From assembly GCA_029257405.1 (NCBI GenBank), contig JARIBO010000017.1:1-64000 (forward strand): 64,000 bases of DNA, in the 5' to 3' direction. Position numbers and translations under genes: made by a program. The notes beneath the pieces were generated by a model. It saw only the letters and a list, made by a program, of their open reading frames with translations. It did no database searches and was not told the DNA's origin. The stretch's first letter is position 1, and every line of letters starts with the position of its first letter. Positions 8,974-15,984 of the stretch are shown in pieces. Origin of the DNA: Caryophanales bacterium. Lineage in GTDB: Bacteria > Bacillota > Bacilli > Bacillales > Amphibacillaceae.

Positions 8974-9007
8974 TGAATGGATTCATATATAAGTTTGAAT
9001 CCGTTCA
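8974..9007 (+). other. Stem-loop between nrfD and torD
   Basis: A 12-base inverted repeat, TGAATGGATTCA at 8974-8985 with TGAATCCGTTCA at 8996-9007 (one G-U pair), encloses a 10-base loop. No T run follows, so termination is unlikely. An mRNA stability or processing role, lowering expression of the downstream chaperone relative to the enzyme subunits, is possible. Confidence 0.5.
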
Positions 9008-9053
9008 ATACTTAATCTTAATTTAGTTAAATCGTATTGAAGGAGAGAAAATA

Positions 9054-9731
9054 ATGACACACTCTTGGACTGATGTATGGAGTTTTCGAGCAACATTGTA
9101 TAGTTCCTTAGCAAGCTATTTATTAGAACCAATCCAAAAAGAAAATAAAGAAATACTTTCTCAGAAATTTTGGGAAGACTTTCCTATTGAAGCGGCAAAC
9201 CCAAAACTACAAGCTGGTTTAGACCAGTTAATTGCTTGTACATCTAAATTAGATGAGTTAAGTACGGACGAAGCAGTAGAAAAAGTAATGGTCGAATATA
9301 CAGAACTATTTCTTGGACCAGGCGTACCTAAAGCTCCACCGATTGAATCGTTTTACAGGTCAGGTAAAAAATATTATTTTGGACCAGAGACAACGGCAAT
9401 GAAATACAATTTAAATAGACACGGTTTAGAAAGTAAAAATAAAGATAAAGAGCCAGAAGATCATTTAGGTTTAGAATTATTATTTGTTTCTATGCTAACT
9501 GAAAAATTACTTTCGCTTGAAGAAAAAGAACATATGACAATTATTAGAGAACAAATTCCTTTTATGGGCAAACATTTAATTGGTTGGATTCCTGAACTTT
9601 GTCAAGACGCAAAAAAACATGGAAGTCTCGGTTTTTATGGCGGATTAATTGAAGTTATTTGGGGAGTATTACTTTGGGATAAAGAATTATTAGAAGAATA
9701 TATATACAGTCAAGAATACGTATTACAATAA
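9054..9731 (+). CDS. torD: TorD/DmsD-family molybdoenzyme chaperone
   Basis: This is a cytoplasmic chaperone of 225 residues that would bind the catalytic subunit and its Tat signal until the cofactor is inserted. The family marks are an all-helical composition, EYTELFLGPG at 81-90 followed by PPIESFYRSG, and the EPEDHLG motif at 133-139, equivalent to the conserved E-x-x-DH of TorD. It begins with a GGAGAG ribosome site after a 104-base gap holding a stem-loop, so it is in the same operon but with separate translation. Its presence supports the Tat-export reading of the catalytic subunit. Confidence 0.9.
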   Translation: MTHSWTDVWSFRATLYSSLASYLLEPIQKENKEILSQKFWEDFPIEAANPKLQAGLDQLIACTSKLDELSTDEAVEKVMVEYTELFLGPGVPKAPPIESFYRSGKKYYFGPETTAMKYNLNRHGLESKNKDKEPEDHLGLELLFVSMLTEKLLSLEEKEHMTIIREQIPFMGKHLIGWIPELCQDAKKHGSLGFYGGLIEVIWGVLLWDKELLEEYIYSQEYVLQ

Positions 9732-9771
9732 AAAAATGTCGCTCAGATGAGCAGAAAGTAGGTTTGATAAT

Positions 9772-10692
9772 ATGATAGTAATGAATCTTTTAAGTCGTTG
9801 GTTAGAAAGTCTAGATTATGAGTATCGTATTTCACCTGACTGTTCTCGCCATCTGAGTCACCGTTCTGGTTGTATGGAATGTATTTCGAGTTGTCCTGTT
9901 AGCGCGATCACATTGGAAGACGGAAAACCTGTTATAGACACGAAAGCTTGTATAGATTGTGGTGACTGTGTAGCAAGTTGTCCGGTTCAAGCAGTTGAAG
10001 GATTTTTACCTAAACGAAAAATAAAAAGTGAGAATTTTATTATAGAAGAAAACAGTATGCCGACAGTGAAAGAATTACTTGTTTATTATAAAAAAGGTAT
10101 CACGACACTTGCTTTTGAAGATGTCCAAATGAACGAAGAATGGGAAGAAACGATAAAAAAAACGAACCGAATGTTAGTAGAGCTTGGAGAGTTACCTTTT
10201 CAAGTTAGTTTTGACGAAGTAGAGTCTGAAAAAGACATAAAAATATCACGAAGAGAACTCTTTTTTATCTGGGAAAAAGGGATGAAAAATTATAGTAAAA
10301 AACTAGCACCCGCCGAATGGCGATTCAACCATGAAAGTTTAGATTTATCTAAACATTATCCAGATCATCAATTCACTGAAATTTCTATCGATACTGAGAA
10401 GTGTACTTTATGTAAAGCATGTGAAATTTTATGTAAAAAAGAAAGTTTAGAAATTAACGATACTCATTTTTCTATTTCTGCTCAGCAGTGTTCAAATTGT
10501 TCACTTTGTCAGGATATGTGTCCAGAAGGCGCTATTTCTCTTAAACAGATGATAACACCTGCAAAAACGGTAGATCACGATATTTATACTAAGGTTTGTT
10601 CATCTTGTGAAGAAACATTCCCAACATTAGATAAAGAGGAAGGCTTATGCTTTCTCTGTATGAAAAGAGAAGAATATGCACTTATGTATTAA
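9772..10692 (+). CDS. Multi-cluster 4Fe-4S ferredoxin-type protein
   Basis: This 306-residue cytoplasmic protein has two separate ferredoxin-like modules. The N-terminal module carries CMECISSCP near residues 34-42 and CIDCGDCVASCP at 60-71. The C-terminal module carries CTLCKACEILC and CSNCSLCQDMCPEGA. A final CSSC...CFLC pair resembles a zinc or rubredoxin-like knuckle. The central 110 residues show no recognised motif. Similar proteins accompany TorD in Firmicute molybdoenzyme clusters and are loosely NapF-like, which would fit electron delivery or cluster/cofactor maturation. The start at ATG 9772 has only a weak AGGT site; ATG 9781 is an alternative. The function is uncertain; the iron-sulfur nature is clear. 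Confidence 0.75.
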   Translation: MIVMNLLSRWLESLDYEYRISPDCSRHLSHRSGCMECISSCPVSAITLEDGKPVIDTKACIDCGDCVASCPVQAVEGFLPKRKIKSENFIIEENSMPTVKELLVYYKKGITTLAFEDVQMNEEWEETIKKTNRMLVELGELPFQVSFDEVESEKDIKISRRELFFIWEKGMKNYSKKLAPAEWRFNHESLDLSKHYPDHQFTEISIDTEKCTLCKACEILCKKESLEINDTHFSISAQQCSNCSLCQDMCPEGAISLKQMITPAKTVDHDIYTKVCSSCEETFPTLDKEEGLCFLCMKREEYALMY

Positions 10693-10738
10693 TGAGTCAT
10701 TTGAATGATTTAATGAAAATATACTTAGGAGTGATTAT

Positions 10739-10942
10739 ATGTTAGCAAATCTAGGCGTTCCAAGTTTAATATTAATTTTAGTTGTCGCATTACTTATATT
10801 TGGCCCATCAAAATTACCTGAGATTGGCAGAGCGACAGGAAATACTTTAAAAGAATTTAAAAAAGCGACGAATGATTTAATGTCAGACAGTGAAGAGTCA
10901 GAAACATTAGAAAAAACTTCAACAGAAGAAAACAATAAATAA
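10739..10942 (+). CDS. tatA: Sec-independent translocase component TatA
   Basis: This is a small 67-residue TatA/E-type protein: a short N-terminal membrane helix (about residues 5-20), the hinge [14 protein letters not shown], an amphipathic helix and an acidic Ser/Glu-rich tail. It would form the protein-conducting part of the twin-arginine translocase. It follows the ferredoxin gene by 46 bases with its own TAGGAG ribosome site and closes the operon. No tatC lies in the window, so this TatA must work with a TatC encoded elsewhere. The placement suggests a dedicated TatA for the reductase encoded at 4673. Confidence 0.92.
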   Translation: MLANLGVPSLILILVVALLIFGPSKLPEIGRATGNTLKEFKKATNDLMSDSEESETLEKTSTEENNK

Positions 10943-10976
10943 TAGTACATTATCCACATTTAACTTCCGCGAACTA

Positions 10977-11030
10977 AACAAATAAACTTCGAAGTAGCTT
11001 AATGCTATATTTCGAAGTTTATTTGTTTTT
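10977..11030 (+). terminator. Terminator of the molybdoenzyme operon
   Basis: A perfect 17-base inverted repeat (10977-10993 with 11011-11027) has a smaller AGC/GCT stem inside the loop and a T run after it. It lies 35 bases downstream of tatA. Confidence 0.88.
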
Positions 11031-11052
11031 AGCTAGTTATAAAAAGAATGTC

Positions 11053-11106
11053 ACACCAAAGTAGAATTAAAACACTCCGAAGTATTTTAATTCTACTTTG
11101 GAGTGT
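11053..11106 (-). terminator. Terminator of moaC
   Basis: A long inverted repeat of about 22 bases (11053-11074 with 11085-11106, one mismatch) lies immediately past the moaC stop on the minus strand, with a T run a few bases further on that strand. It is back-to-back with the tatA terminator. Confidence 0.75.
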
Positions 11107-11124
11107 AATAAAAATTCATCGAAA

Positions 11125-11613
11125 TTATTCTTCGCGTTTAAAATCACCGCTTTTTCCACCACTTTTTTCTTGCAAGTAAGTTTGTCCAATTACAATCCCT
11201 TTATCAACTGCTTTACACATATCATAAACAGTTAATGCAGCAACGGATACAGCAGTTAATGCTTCCATTTCTACACCTGTACTGCCAACTGTTTTCACTT
11301 CAGCAGAGATTAATAATTCGTGTTTATCATTTTCCATTGGTCGCCATTCAAATGAAAGGTCAACACCACTAATCGGAATCGGATGACACATAGGGATTAG
11401 TGAAGAGGTTTGCTTTGCACCTGTAATTCCAGCTATTTGAGCAACAGCTAGGACATCACCTTTTTTGTTTTTCTCTTCGATAATGTTTTCATATACAGTT
11501 TTATTCATTTGTACACTAGAATAGGCAATTGCTGTTCGAGAACTTTCTTTTTTATCTGTAATATCTACCATTTTTGCTCTACCATCTTCATTAAAATGAG
11601 TTAATTTTGTCAA
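11125..11613 (-). CDS. moaC: Cyclic pyranopterin monophosphate synthase MoaC
   Basis: MoaC acts with MoaA in the first step of molybdopterin synthesis, converting the GTP-derived intermediate into cyclic pyranopterin monophosphate. The 162-residue protein shows the family start [16 protein letters not shown], the substrate segment [13 protein letters not shown], and [20 protein letters not shown] including the conserved M-C-K that follows. The start is taken at TTG 11613, which gives the usual MoaC length; GTG 11622 and TTG 11634 are in frame upstream, and no ATG fits. It is transcribed towards the molybdoenzyme operon. The other moa and moe genes are not in the window. Confidence 0.93.
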   Translation of the reverse strand: MTKLTHFNEDGRAKMVDITDKKESSRTAIAYSSVQMNKTVYENIIEEKNKKGDVLAVAQIAGITGAKQTSSLIPMCHPIPISGVDLSFEWRPMENDKHELLISAEVKTVGSTGVEMEALTAVSVAALTVYDMCKAVDKGIVIGQTYLQEKSGGKSGDFKREE

Positions 11614-11800
11614 TTTGTTCACCAACTTCCACAAAATAAATAACGTTCTAAGAAGAACTTTGTGATAAGTTTAACTCACGAAAATACATAAATCAAGAGT
11701 AGTTAGCTATGTGTTTGAATAATTGCTTGTTTGTCCTCACAATTCTGTAATATCTTTCAATAATTATAAAAACCATTCAGTTCTTTACAAGTTTAATATA

Positions 11801-11833
11801 TATGTTAGGATTATATGTAAGTAAGTACTAACA
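11801..11833 (+). promoter_or_regulatory. Candidate operator upstream of the exporter genes
   Basis: A perfect seven-base inverted repeat, ATGTTAG at 11801-11807 and CTAACAT at 11827-11833, lies directly upstream of the exporter ribosome site. It overlaps the region where a -10 box would fall after a TTTACA at 11783. A TetR-type gene ends the same gene group, so this could be its binding site. The spacing is wider than in most TetR operators. Confidence 0.35.
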
Positions 11834-11851
11834 TTCAAAAGGAGGAAGTAA

Positions 11852-12994
11852 ATGAATATATTAAATTTTCTTTTTAAGTTATTAAGCAAATTTCCGATTA
11901 AGACAATTACAATTGCAATCATTGTGATTGTAGGACTTACAGTAGGAATAAGTAATGTTTATATGGCTACAGGTAATGATACATTGGTTAAAACGAATAC
12001 AGACGTTTATCAAGATAATCTTAAACTAGAAAAAGATTTTGGAGGAGAATCTATTATTGTTCTATATGAAGCTGACAAATTATTAACAACCAAACATTTA
12101 GCACATATGAAAGGAATAGAAAATGAACTTAGCAGAAATCCTTCTATTTATAGCATAATAAGTCCTGTTACGCTTGTTGAAGAAATGACTAGTAAACAAG
12201 CTGACTTATTTAAAGAAGGTGTACCAGAAATAGTTGATGGTTTAGGTGAGATGAGCAGTCAGTTAATTGAAATAAGTAAAGATCTCGTAAAAAATCCAAA
12301 GAGTGAAATTCCAGATAATAATTCTGTAATAAATCAAAATCAGATTGCAAAAGAAAATAAATTAAATATACTTAGCGACGGTTTATATGATATAGGAGGT
12401 AATTTACAATCAACAAGTAAAAATCTAGATACGATGGATGAATATTCAGACATAATGTCTTCAAGTATTCCTAAAAAGCAGGAGACGCTTGATAATATAA
12501 TTTACGATGATCAAGATAATTTACGTTCTATGTTTAAAGAAGTTGTAGTTGATGATAATCACATGATAATGATGATTAAATTTAATGGAAATACAAATGA
12601 CGAAGAAAAAAGTCTTGTTGTAGATATGATTAATACGTATTTAGATAATGAAACACTTGATTCAGTTGATACAATCGTTTCAGGAAAGCCAGTACTTGAT
12701 AATAGTATTCGCACTTCAATGCAAGAAAGCATTCAAAAAATGATGGGACTTGCGCTAGTTATCATGATTATTGTACTATTATTTGTTTTTAAAGTTCGTT
12801 TTCGTTTATTGCCACTCGTCATAGTTTTAATTGCCGTTGTCGGAACGGTCGGATTAATGGGCTGGCTAGAAGTACCAATTACAATGGTATCCATGGCAGT
12901 TTTTCCAATCTTAATTGGTCTAGGTATCGATTATGCGATTCAATTTCAAACACGTTATACAGAAGAAATGGAAAAGGAGGATTTGAATGAATAA
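11852..12994 (+). CDS. MMPL/RND-family exporter, N-terminal part
   Basis: This is the first piece of a resistance-nodulation-division (MMPL-type) transporter. A membrane helix at about residues 15-36 is followed by an extracytoplasmic domain of roughly 250 residues, then helices with GLGIDYAIQFQTRY, the signature of the fourth transmembrane helix in this superfamily. The reading frame ends soon after that helix. The remaining helices of this half and the entire second half are in the next frame, starting at 12987. Together the two pieces have 843 residues, the normal length of one undivided family member. The ribosome site AAAGGAGG at 11838-11845 is strong. The substrate (lipid, siderophore or drug) is not readable. 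Confidence 0.8.
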   Translation: MNILNFLFKLLSKFPIKTITIAIIVIVGLTVGISNVYMATGNDTLVKTNTDVYQDNLKLEKDFGGESIIVLYEADKLLTTKHLAHMKGIENELSRNPSIYSIISPVTLVEEMTSKQADLFKEGVPEIVDGLGEMSSQLIEISKDLVKNPKSEIPDNNSVINQNQIAKENKLNILSDGLYDIGGNLQSTSKNLDTMDEYSDIMSSSIPKKQETLDNIIYDDQDNLRSMFKEVVVDDNHMIMMIKFNGNTNDEEKSLVVDMINTYLDNETLDSVDTIVSGKPVLDNSIRTSMQESIQKMMGLALVIMIIVLLFVFKVRFRLLPLVIVLIAVVGTVGLMGWLEVPITMVSMAVFPILIGLGIDYAIQFQTRYTEEMEKEDLNE

Positions 12995-14378
12995 CAATAA
13001 AAATAAAGCAAAACAGAGTTTAAAAGAAACAATAAAAAAGATGGCTCCAGCCGTTTTTACAGCAATGATTGCGACTTCACTTGGGTTTGTTGCACTGTTC
13101 ACTTCTCCTGTTCCAATGATTCAAGATTTTGGAAAAATGTTAACGATTGGACTCGTCATTAGCTTTTTTCTTGGTATATTTATATTAATACCTATTTTAT
13201 TTACACGTGATTATTTCTTTACTACTTCGGATAAAAAACAAGTAAAAAAACAAAAATTCAGTGAAACACCAAGTAAAGTAGATAAAATATTAGATTGGGT
13301 AACGAAAAAGACAGGTACTTTTCGCTGGATTTTAATAAGTATTGCCATCATCGCAGCTGCATTTGGTGTTTGGGTTGATATAGATGCTGATGCAGAAACA
13401 GATGTTGAAACATTTATGCCTCAAGATACACAAGAATTAAAGGATATTCATAAATTAAGAGAAGTTTTAGGAACAACAGATCAAGTTTCAATTGTTTATG
13501 AGAGTGAAAAAGGAGTTTCGTACCCAGTAATTACTTGGGTGGATAAACTAACTAAAAATATAGATACAGAGTTTTCAGAAGTAGTTGTCGAAACAAAATC
13601 AATTACACATATCCTCAAACAAATGAATGATGAAAAACTGCCTGATGAAGGATCTTTAAAAGAACAACTAGCTGATATACCAGAAAGCCAAATCAAAAAC
13701 TTTTTAAATGAGTCAGAAAGTAAAGGTGTTATTAGCGTAGGAATAAAACATTTAGAAGCAGACAAGTTAAAGCAATTTATTGATGACTTAAATATTTATT
13801 TAGAAGAAAATAAAATGGAGTCAGTTGAAACAAAAGTTACAGGAAAGGCAGTCCTAGACGTAGAAATGATACAAGGATTAACGACAGGAAGATATCAAAT
13901 GACCTTACTAGGAATGGGGCTTGTTTTTGTTAGCTTACTACTTATTTATCGTCATCCAATTAAGGCAATGATTCCATTACTCCCTATTATATTTATTGTA
14001 GGTTGGTCTGGTTTAACCATGTACTTTTTAGATATTAGTTATACACCTTTAACTGCTACGCTAGGAGCCTTAATTATTGGAATTGGGACTGAGTTTACAG
14101 TGTTAGTTATGGAACGATTTTATGAAGAAAGAGAAAAAGGGTCAGAAGCACTAGAGGCTATTAAATTAACAAATAAAAGTACAGGAAAAGCAATATTTGT
14201 ATCTGCTTTAACAACAATTGGTGGATTTAGTGCCTTACTTATTTCTGATTTTGTTATTTTAAATAACTTTGGAATGATGACACTAATCAATATTTCGTTT
14301 GCATTAGTTTCTACAATCATCATTATGCCACCAATCTTGCTCGTTTTAGATCGGTTTGTAAAAACGAAAGTGATATAA
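12987..14378 (+). CDS. MMPL/RND-family exporter, C-terminal part
   Basis: This is the second piece of the split exporter (463 residues). It opens with a hydrophilic stretch, then MAPAVFTAMIATSLGFVALF and SPVPMI, which correspond to helices five and six of the first half. After a cytoplasmic linker comes the full second half: one helix, an extracytoplasmic domain with FMPQD, then five helices including GIGTEFTVLVMERF. ATG 12987 is preceded by AAAGGAGG at 12973-12980, an ideal ribosome site inside the first gene, and the genes overlap by eight bases. This looks like coupled translation of two chains. A frameshift mutation in a formerly single gene is the alternative. Confidence 0.8.
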   Translation: MNNNKNKAKQSLKETIKKMAPAVFTAMIATSLGFVALFTSPVPMIQDFGKMLTIGLVISFFLGIFILIPILFTRDYFFTTSDKKQVKKQKFSETPSKVDKILDWVTKKTGTFRWILISIAIIAAAFGVWVDIDADAETDVETFMPQDTQELKDIHKLREVLGTTDQVSIVYESEKGVSYPVITWVDKLTKNIDTEFSEVVVETKSITHILKQMNDEKLPDEGSLKEQLADIPESQIKNFLNESESKGVISVGIKHLEADKLKQFIDDLNIYLEENKMESVETKVTGKAVLDVEMIQGLTTGRYQMTLLGMGLVFVSLLLIYRHPIKAMIPLLPIIFIVGWSGLTMYFLDISYTPLTATLGALIIGIGTEFTVLVMERFYEEREKGSEALEAIKLTNKSTGKAIFVSALTTIGGFSALLISDFVILNNFGMMTLINISFALVSTIIIMPPILLVLDRFVKTKVI

Positions 14379-14429
14379 TAAGTTTATCGAATAATTTAAT
14401 ATGTTAAAATGAATATGAGGTGATTCATT

Positions 14430-14990
14430 TTGCAAAGTGTAACAGAACGAATAGTCAAAGGTGCGATTACTGTTTTCGTAAAAAAGGGGTTACAAGCAAC
14501 AACAAAGGAAGTTGCAAAAGAAGCAGATGTAGCAGAAGTTACATTATATCGCAGATATTCTACCAAAGAAAACATGTTTATAACAGTCATAAAAAATGTC
14601 TTGGAGAAAAAATTCCATTCACTCGTTCTTGAGATGGCAAAAGAAGAAAACACAGAACTATTTCTAATGAAAATTATTGAAGATAGATTAGAATTATTGT
14701 CCAAAAACAAAGATTTAGTTAGTATGTTGCTGTCTGAAACTTTGAGAGGGAACCTTACAGAGCAAATAAACCTGCCTGAAATTATTTTTTCAAGTTTAAA
14801 ACAAGGTTTAGAACATCATTTTAAGCTAAAAAATCAATCAGTAGATATTGAGTTTTGTGCAAGGCAGCTTGGTGGTATATTTTTAAGTTATATTATTTTA
14901 CCTCATCCAAAACCATATTATAAATTAACAGCTGTAGAAAAACAAAATATCGCAAAAAAACATGCACAAGCAGTTATTACTACGTTGTAA
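14430..14990 (+). CDS. TetR/AcrR-family transcriptional regulator
   Basis: This is a probable repressor of the exporter genes just upstream. The N-terminal helix-turn-helix is seen as GAITVFVKKGLQATTKEVAKE followed by ADVAEVTLYRRYSTKENMF, the classic TetR arrangement, and the remaining 120 residues are a helical ligand-binding domain. It has 186 residues. The start is TTG 14430, since GAGGTG lies eight bases before it and no ATG is available. An ATGTTA half-site like that of the inverted repeat at 11801 occurs close upstream (about 14400). The ligand is unknown. Confidence 0.85.
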   Translation: MQSVTERIVKGAITVFVKKGLQATTKEVAKEADVAEVTLYRRYSTKENMFITVIKNVLEKKFHSLVLEMAKEENTELFLMKIIEDRLELLSKNKDLVSMLLSETLRGNLTEQINLPEIIFSSLKQGLEHHFKLKNQSVDIEFCARQLGGIFLSYIILPHPKPYYKLTAVEKQNIAKKHAQAVITTL

Positions 14991-15032
14991 AATTAATTTA
15001 AAACACAATTTTATTTACAAGGAGCGATTTAT

Positions 15033-15491
15033 ATGATTGAAAAAAGAATTACTGATTTGGGATATAAGCTACCAGAACCAACGGCAACACCTGCAAATTT
15101 CTTAACGGTATCTGTCTACGAAGGAATAGCATACATTAGCGGAACATTACCTTACGTGGATGGTAAATTACCAAGAGAAGGGAAAGTTGGATATACTGTT
15201 TCGTTAGAAGAAGCTAAGAAATTAACAGAAATATGTACTCTGAATATGCTAGCTAATTTAAAAAAAGAAATAGGTTCTTTAGATAAAGTCAAACAAATTA
15301 TTAAAATAACAGGATTTATAGCTTCGGCAACAGGATTTACGCAGCAAGGGGACGTTATGAATGTTGCAAGCGATCTTTTAATCAATATTTTTGGCGAAAA
15401 AGGAAGACACGCACGTTCTGCAGTAGGTACACCTGTGATGCCAAAAAACACGCCTGTTGAAATAGAAATGATCGTAGCAATCGAAGCGTAA
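15033..15491 (+). CDS. RidA/YjgF-family protein
   Basis: This is a 152-residue member of the RidA superfamily, which hydrolyses reactive enamine and imine intermediates or binds small metabolites. It shows the trimeric-family pattern: AYISGTLPYVDGK near the N-terminus, a central NMLANLKKEIGSLDKVKQI segment, and GRHARSAVG near residue 130, which holds the family Arg. The longer loop and the GTPVMPKNTPVEIEMI ending resemble the YjgF-like subgroup of unknown substrate rather than the canonical deaminase. It stands alone, with an AAGGAG ribosome site and its own terminator. Confidence 0.85.
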   Translation: MIEKRITDLGYKLPEPTATPANFLTVSVYEGIAYISGTLPYVDGKLPREGKVGYTVSLEEAKKLTEICTLNMLANLKKEIGSLDKVKQIIKITGFIASATGFTQQGDVMNVASDLLINIFGEKGRHARSAVGTPVMPKNTPVEIEMIVAIEA

Positions 15492-15512
15492 ATTAAAAAC
15501 ATATAAATCATA

Positions 15513-15550
15513 AAAATAGTCTTTGCTATAAAAAGCAAAGACTATTTTTT
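15513..15550 (+). terminator. Terminator of the RidA gene
   Basis: AAAATAGTCTTTGCT pairs with AGCAAAGACTATTTT around a short A-rich loop and is followed by a T run. Confidence 0.88.
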
Positions 15551-15553
15551 ATG

Positions 15554-15800
15554 CTATTTAAGATAATATTTACAATCAGTTATCTTGAAAGCAGATGGCA
15601 TTGTAGCTAATCTAAACAATTTTTTCCCAGTCCCTAGAGTTATGGGATAAATTTTAAGCCAAAAATCATCAACTAAATCAATTTTTATTAAAAGTTGAAT
15701 CAAGCTACCACTCTCATGAACTTGTAAATTAGGCGTCTTGTTTTTTTATTATTCCTTGAATACTTCCTTCAATTTAAACTGGAGTTATTTCAGCCGATTT
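15554..15800 (-). pseudogene. Decayed dihydrofolate-reductase-family (RibD C-terminal domain) gene
   Basis: The minus strand of this otherwise empty stretch encodes the tail of a RibD-C/dihydrofolate-reductase-family protein. One frame (15739 down to the stop at 15554) reads PNLQVHESGSLIQLL, then VDDFWLKIYPITLGTGKKLF, both family signatures. Upstream the similarity continues only after frame changes: IEGSIQGIIKKQD in another frame, and NNSSL with a TGA where the family has Trp. A stop at 15746-15748 also interrupts the main frame. The N-terminal half and any start are not recognisable. The rest of the 493-base gap before the next gene (15801-15984) holds only AT-rich sequence and presumably the next promoter. 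Confidence 0.75.
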
Positions 15801-15984
15801 TATATTTTATAATAGTATTCTTATAACGAATTACAAAAATTAATAATCAAACATGTGAAAGGTTTATGAATATGCTGATAAAGTATTGTTTATCTTGTGT
15901 AATAAAGGTATGTTAAAGGTGTATATAAAATGAATCTTTAATAATATAGTGTATGCTAAATAAATATATATATGAGGTGAAAAA

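Noticed and set aside
12973..12994. Programmed ribosomal frameshift joining the two exporter parts
   Set aside because: The required shift is +1 and no slippery codon or prfB-like arrangement is present. The internal ribosome site fits re-initiation at ATG 12987 better.
14396..14710. Minus-strand frame opposite the TetR gene
   Set aside because: The plus-strand TetR helix-turn-helix is clear; the opposite frame is composition-driven.
15870..15920. Sixteen-codon peptide starting MNMLIKYC before the DUF438 gene
   Set aside because: Weak, badly spaced ribosome site and no recognisable similarity; AT-rich chance frame.
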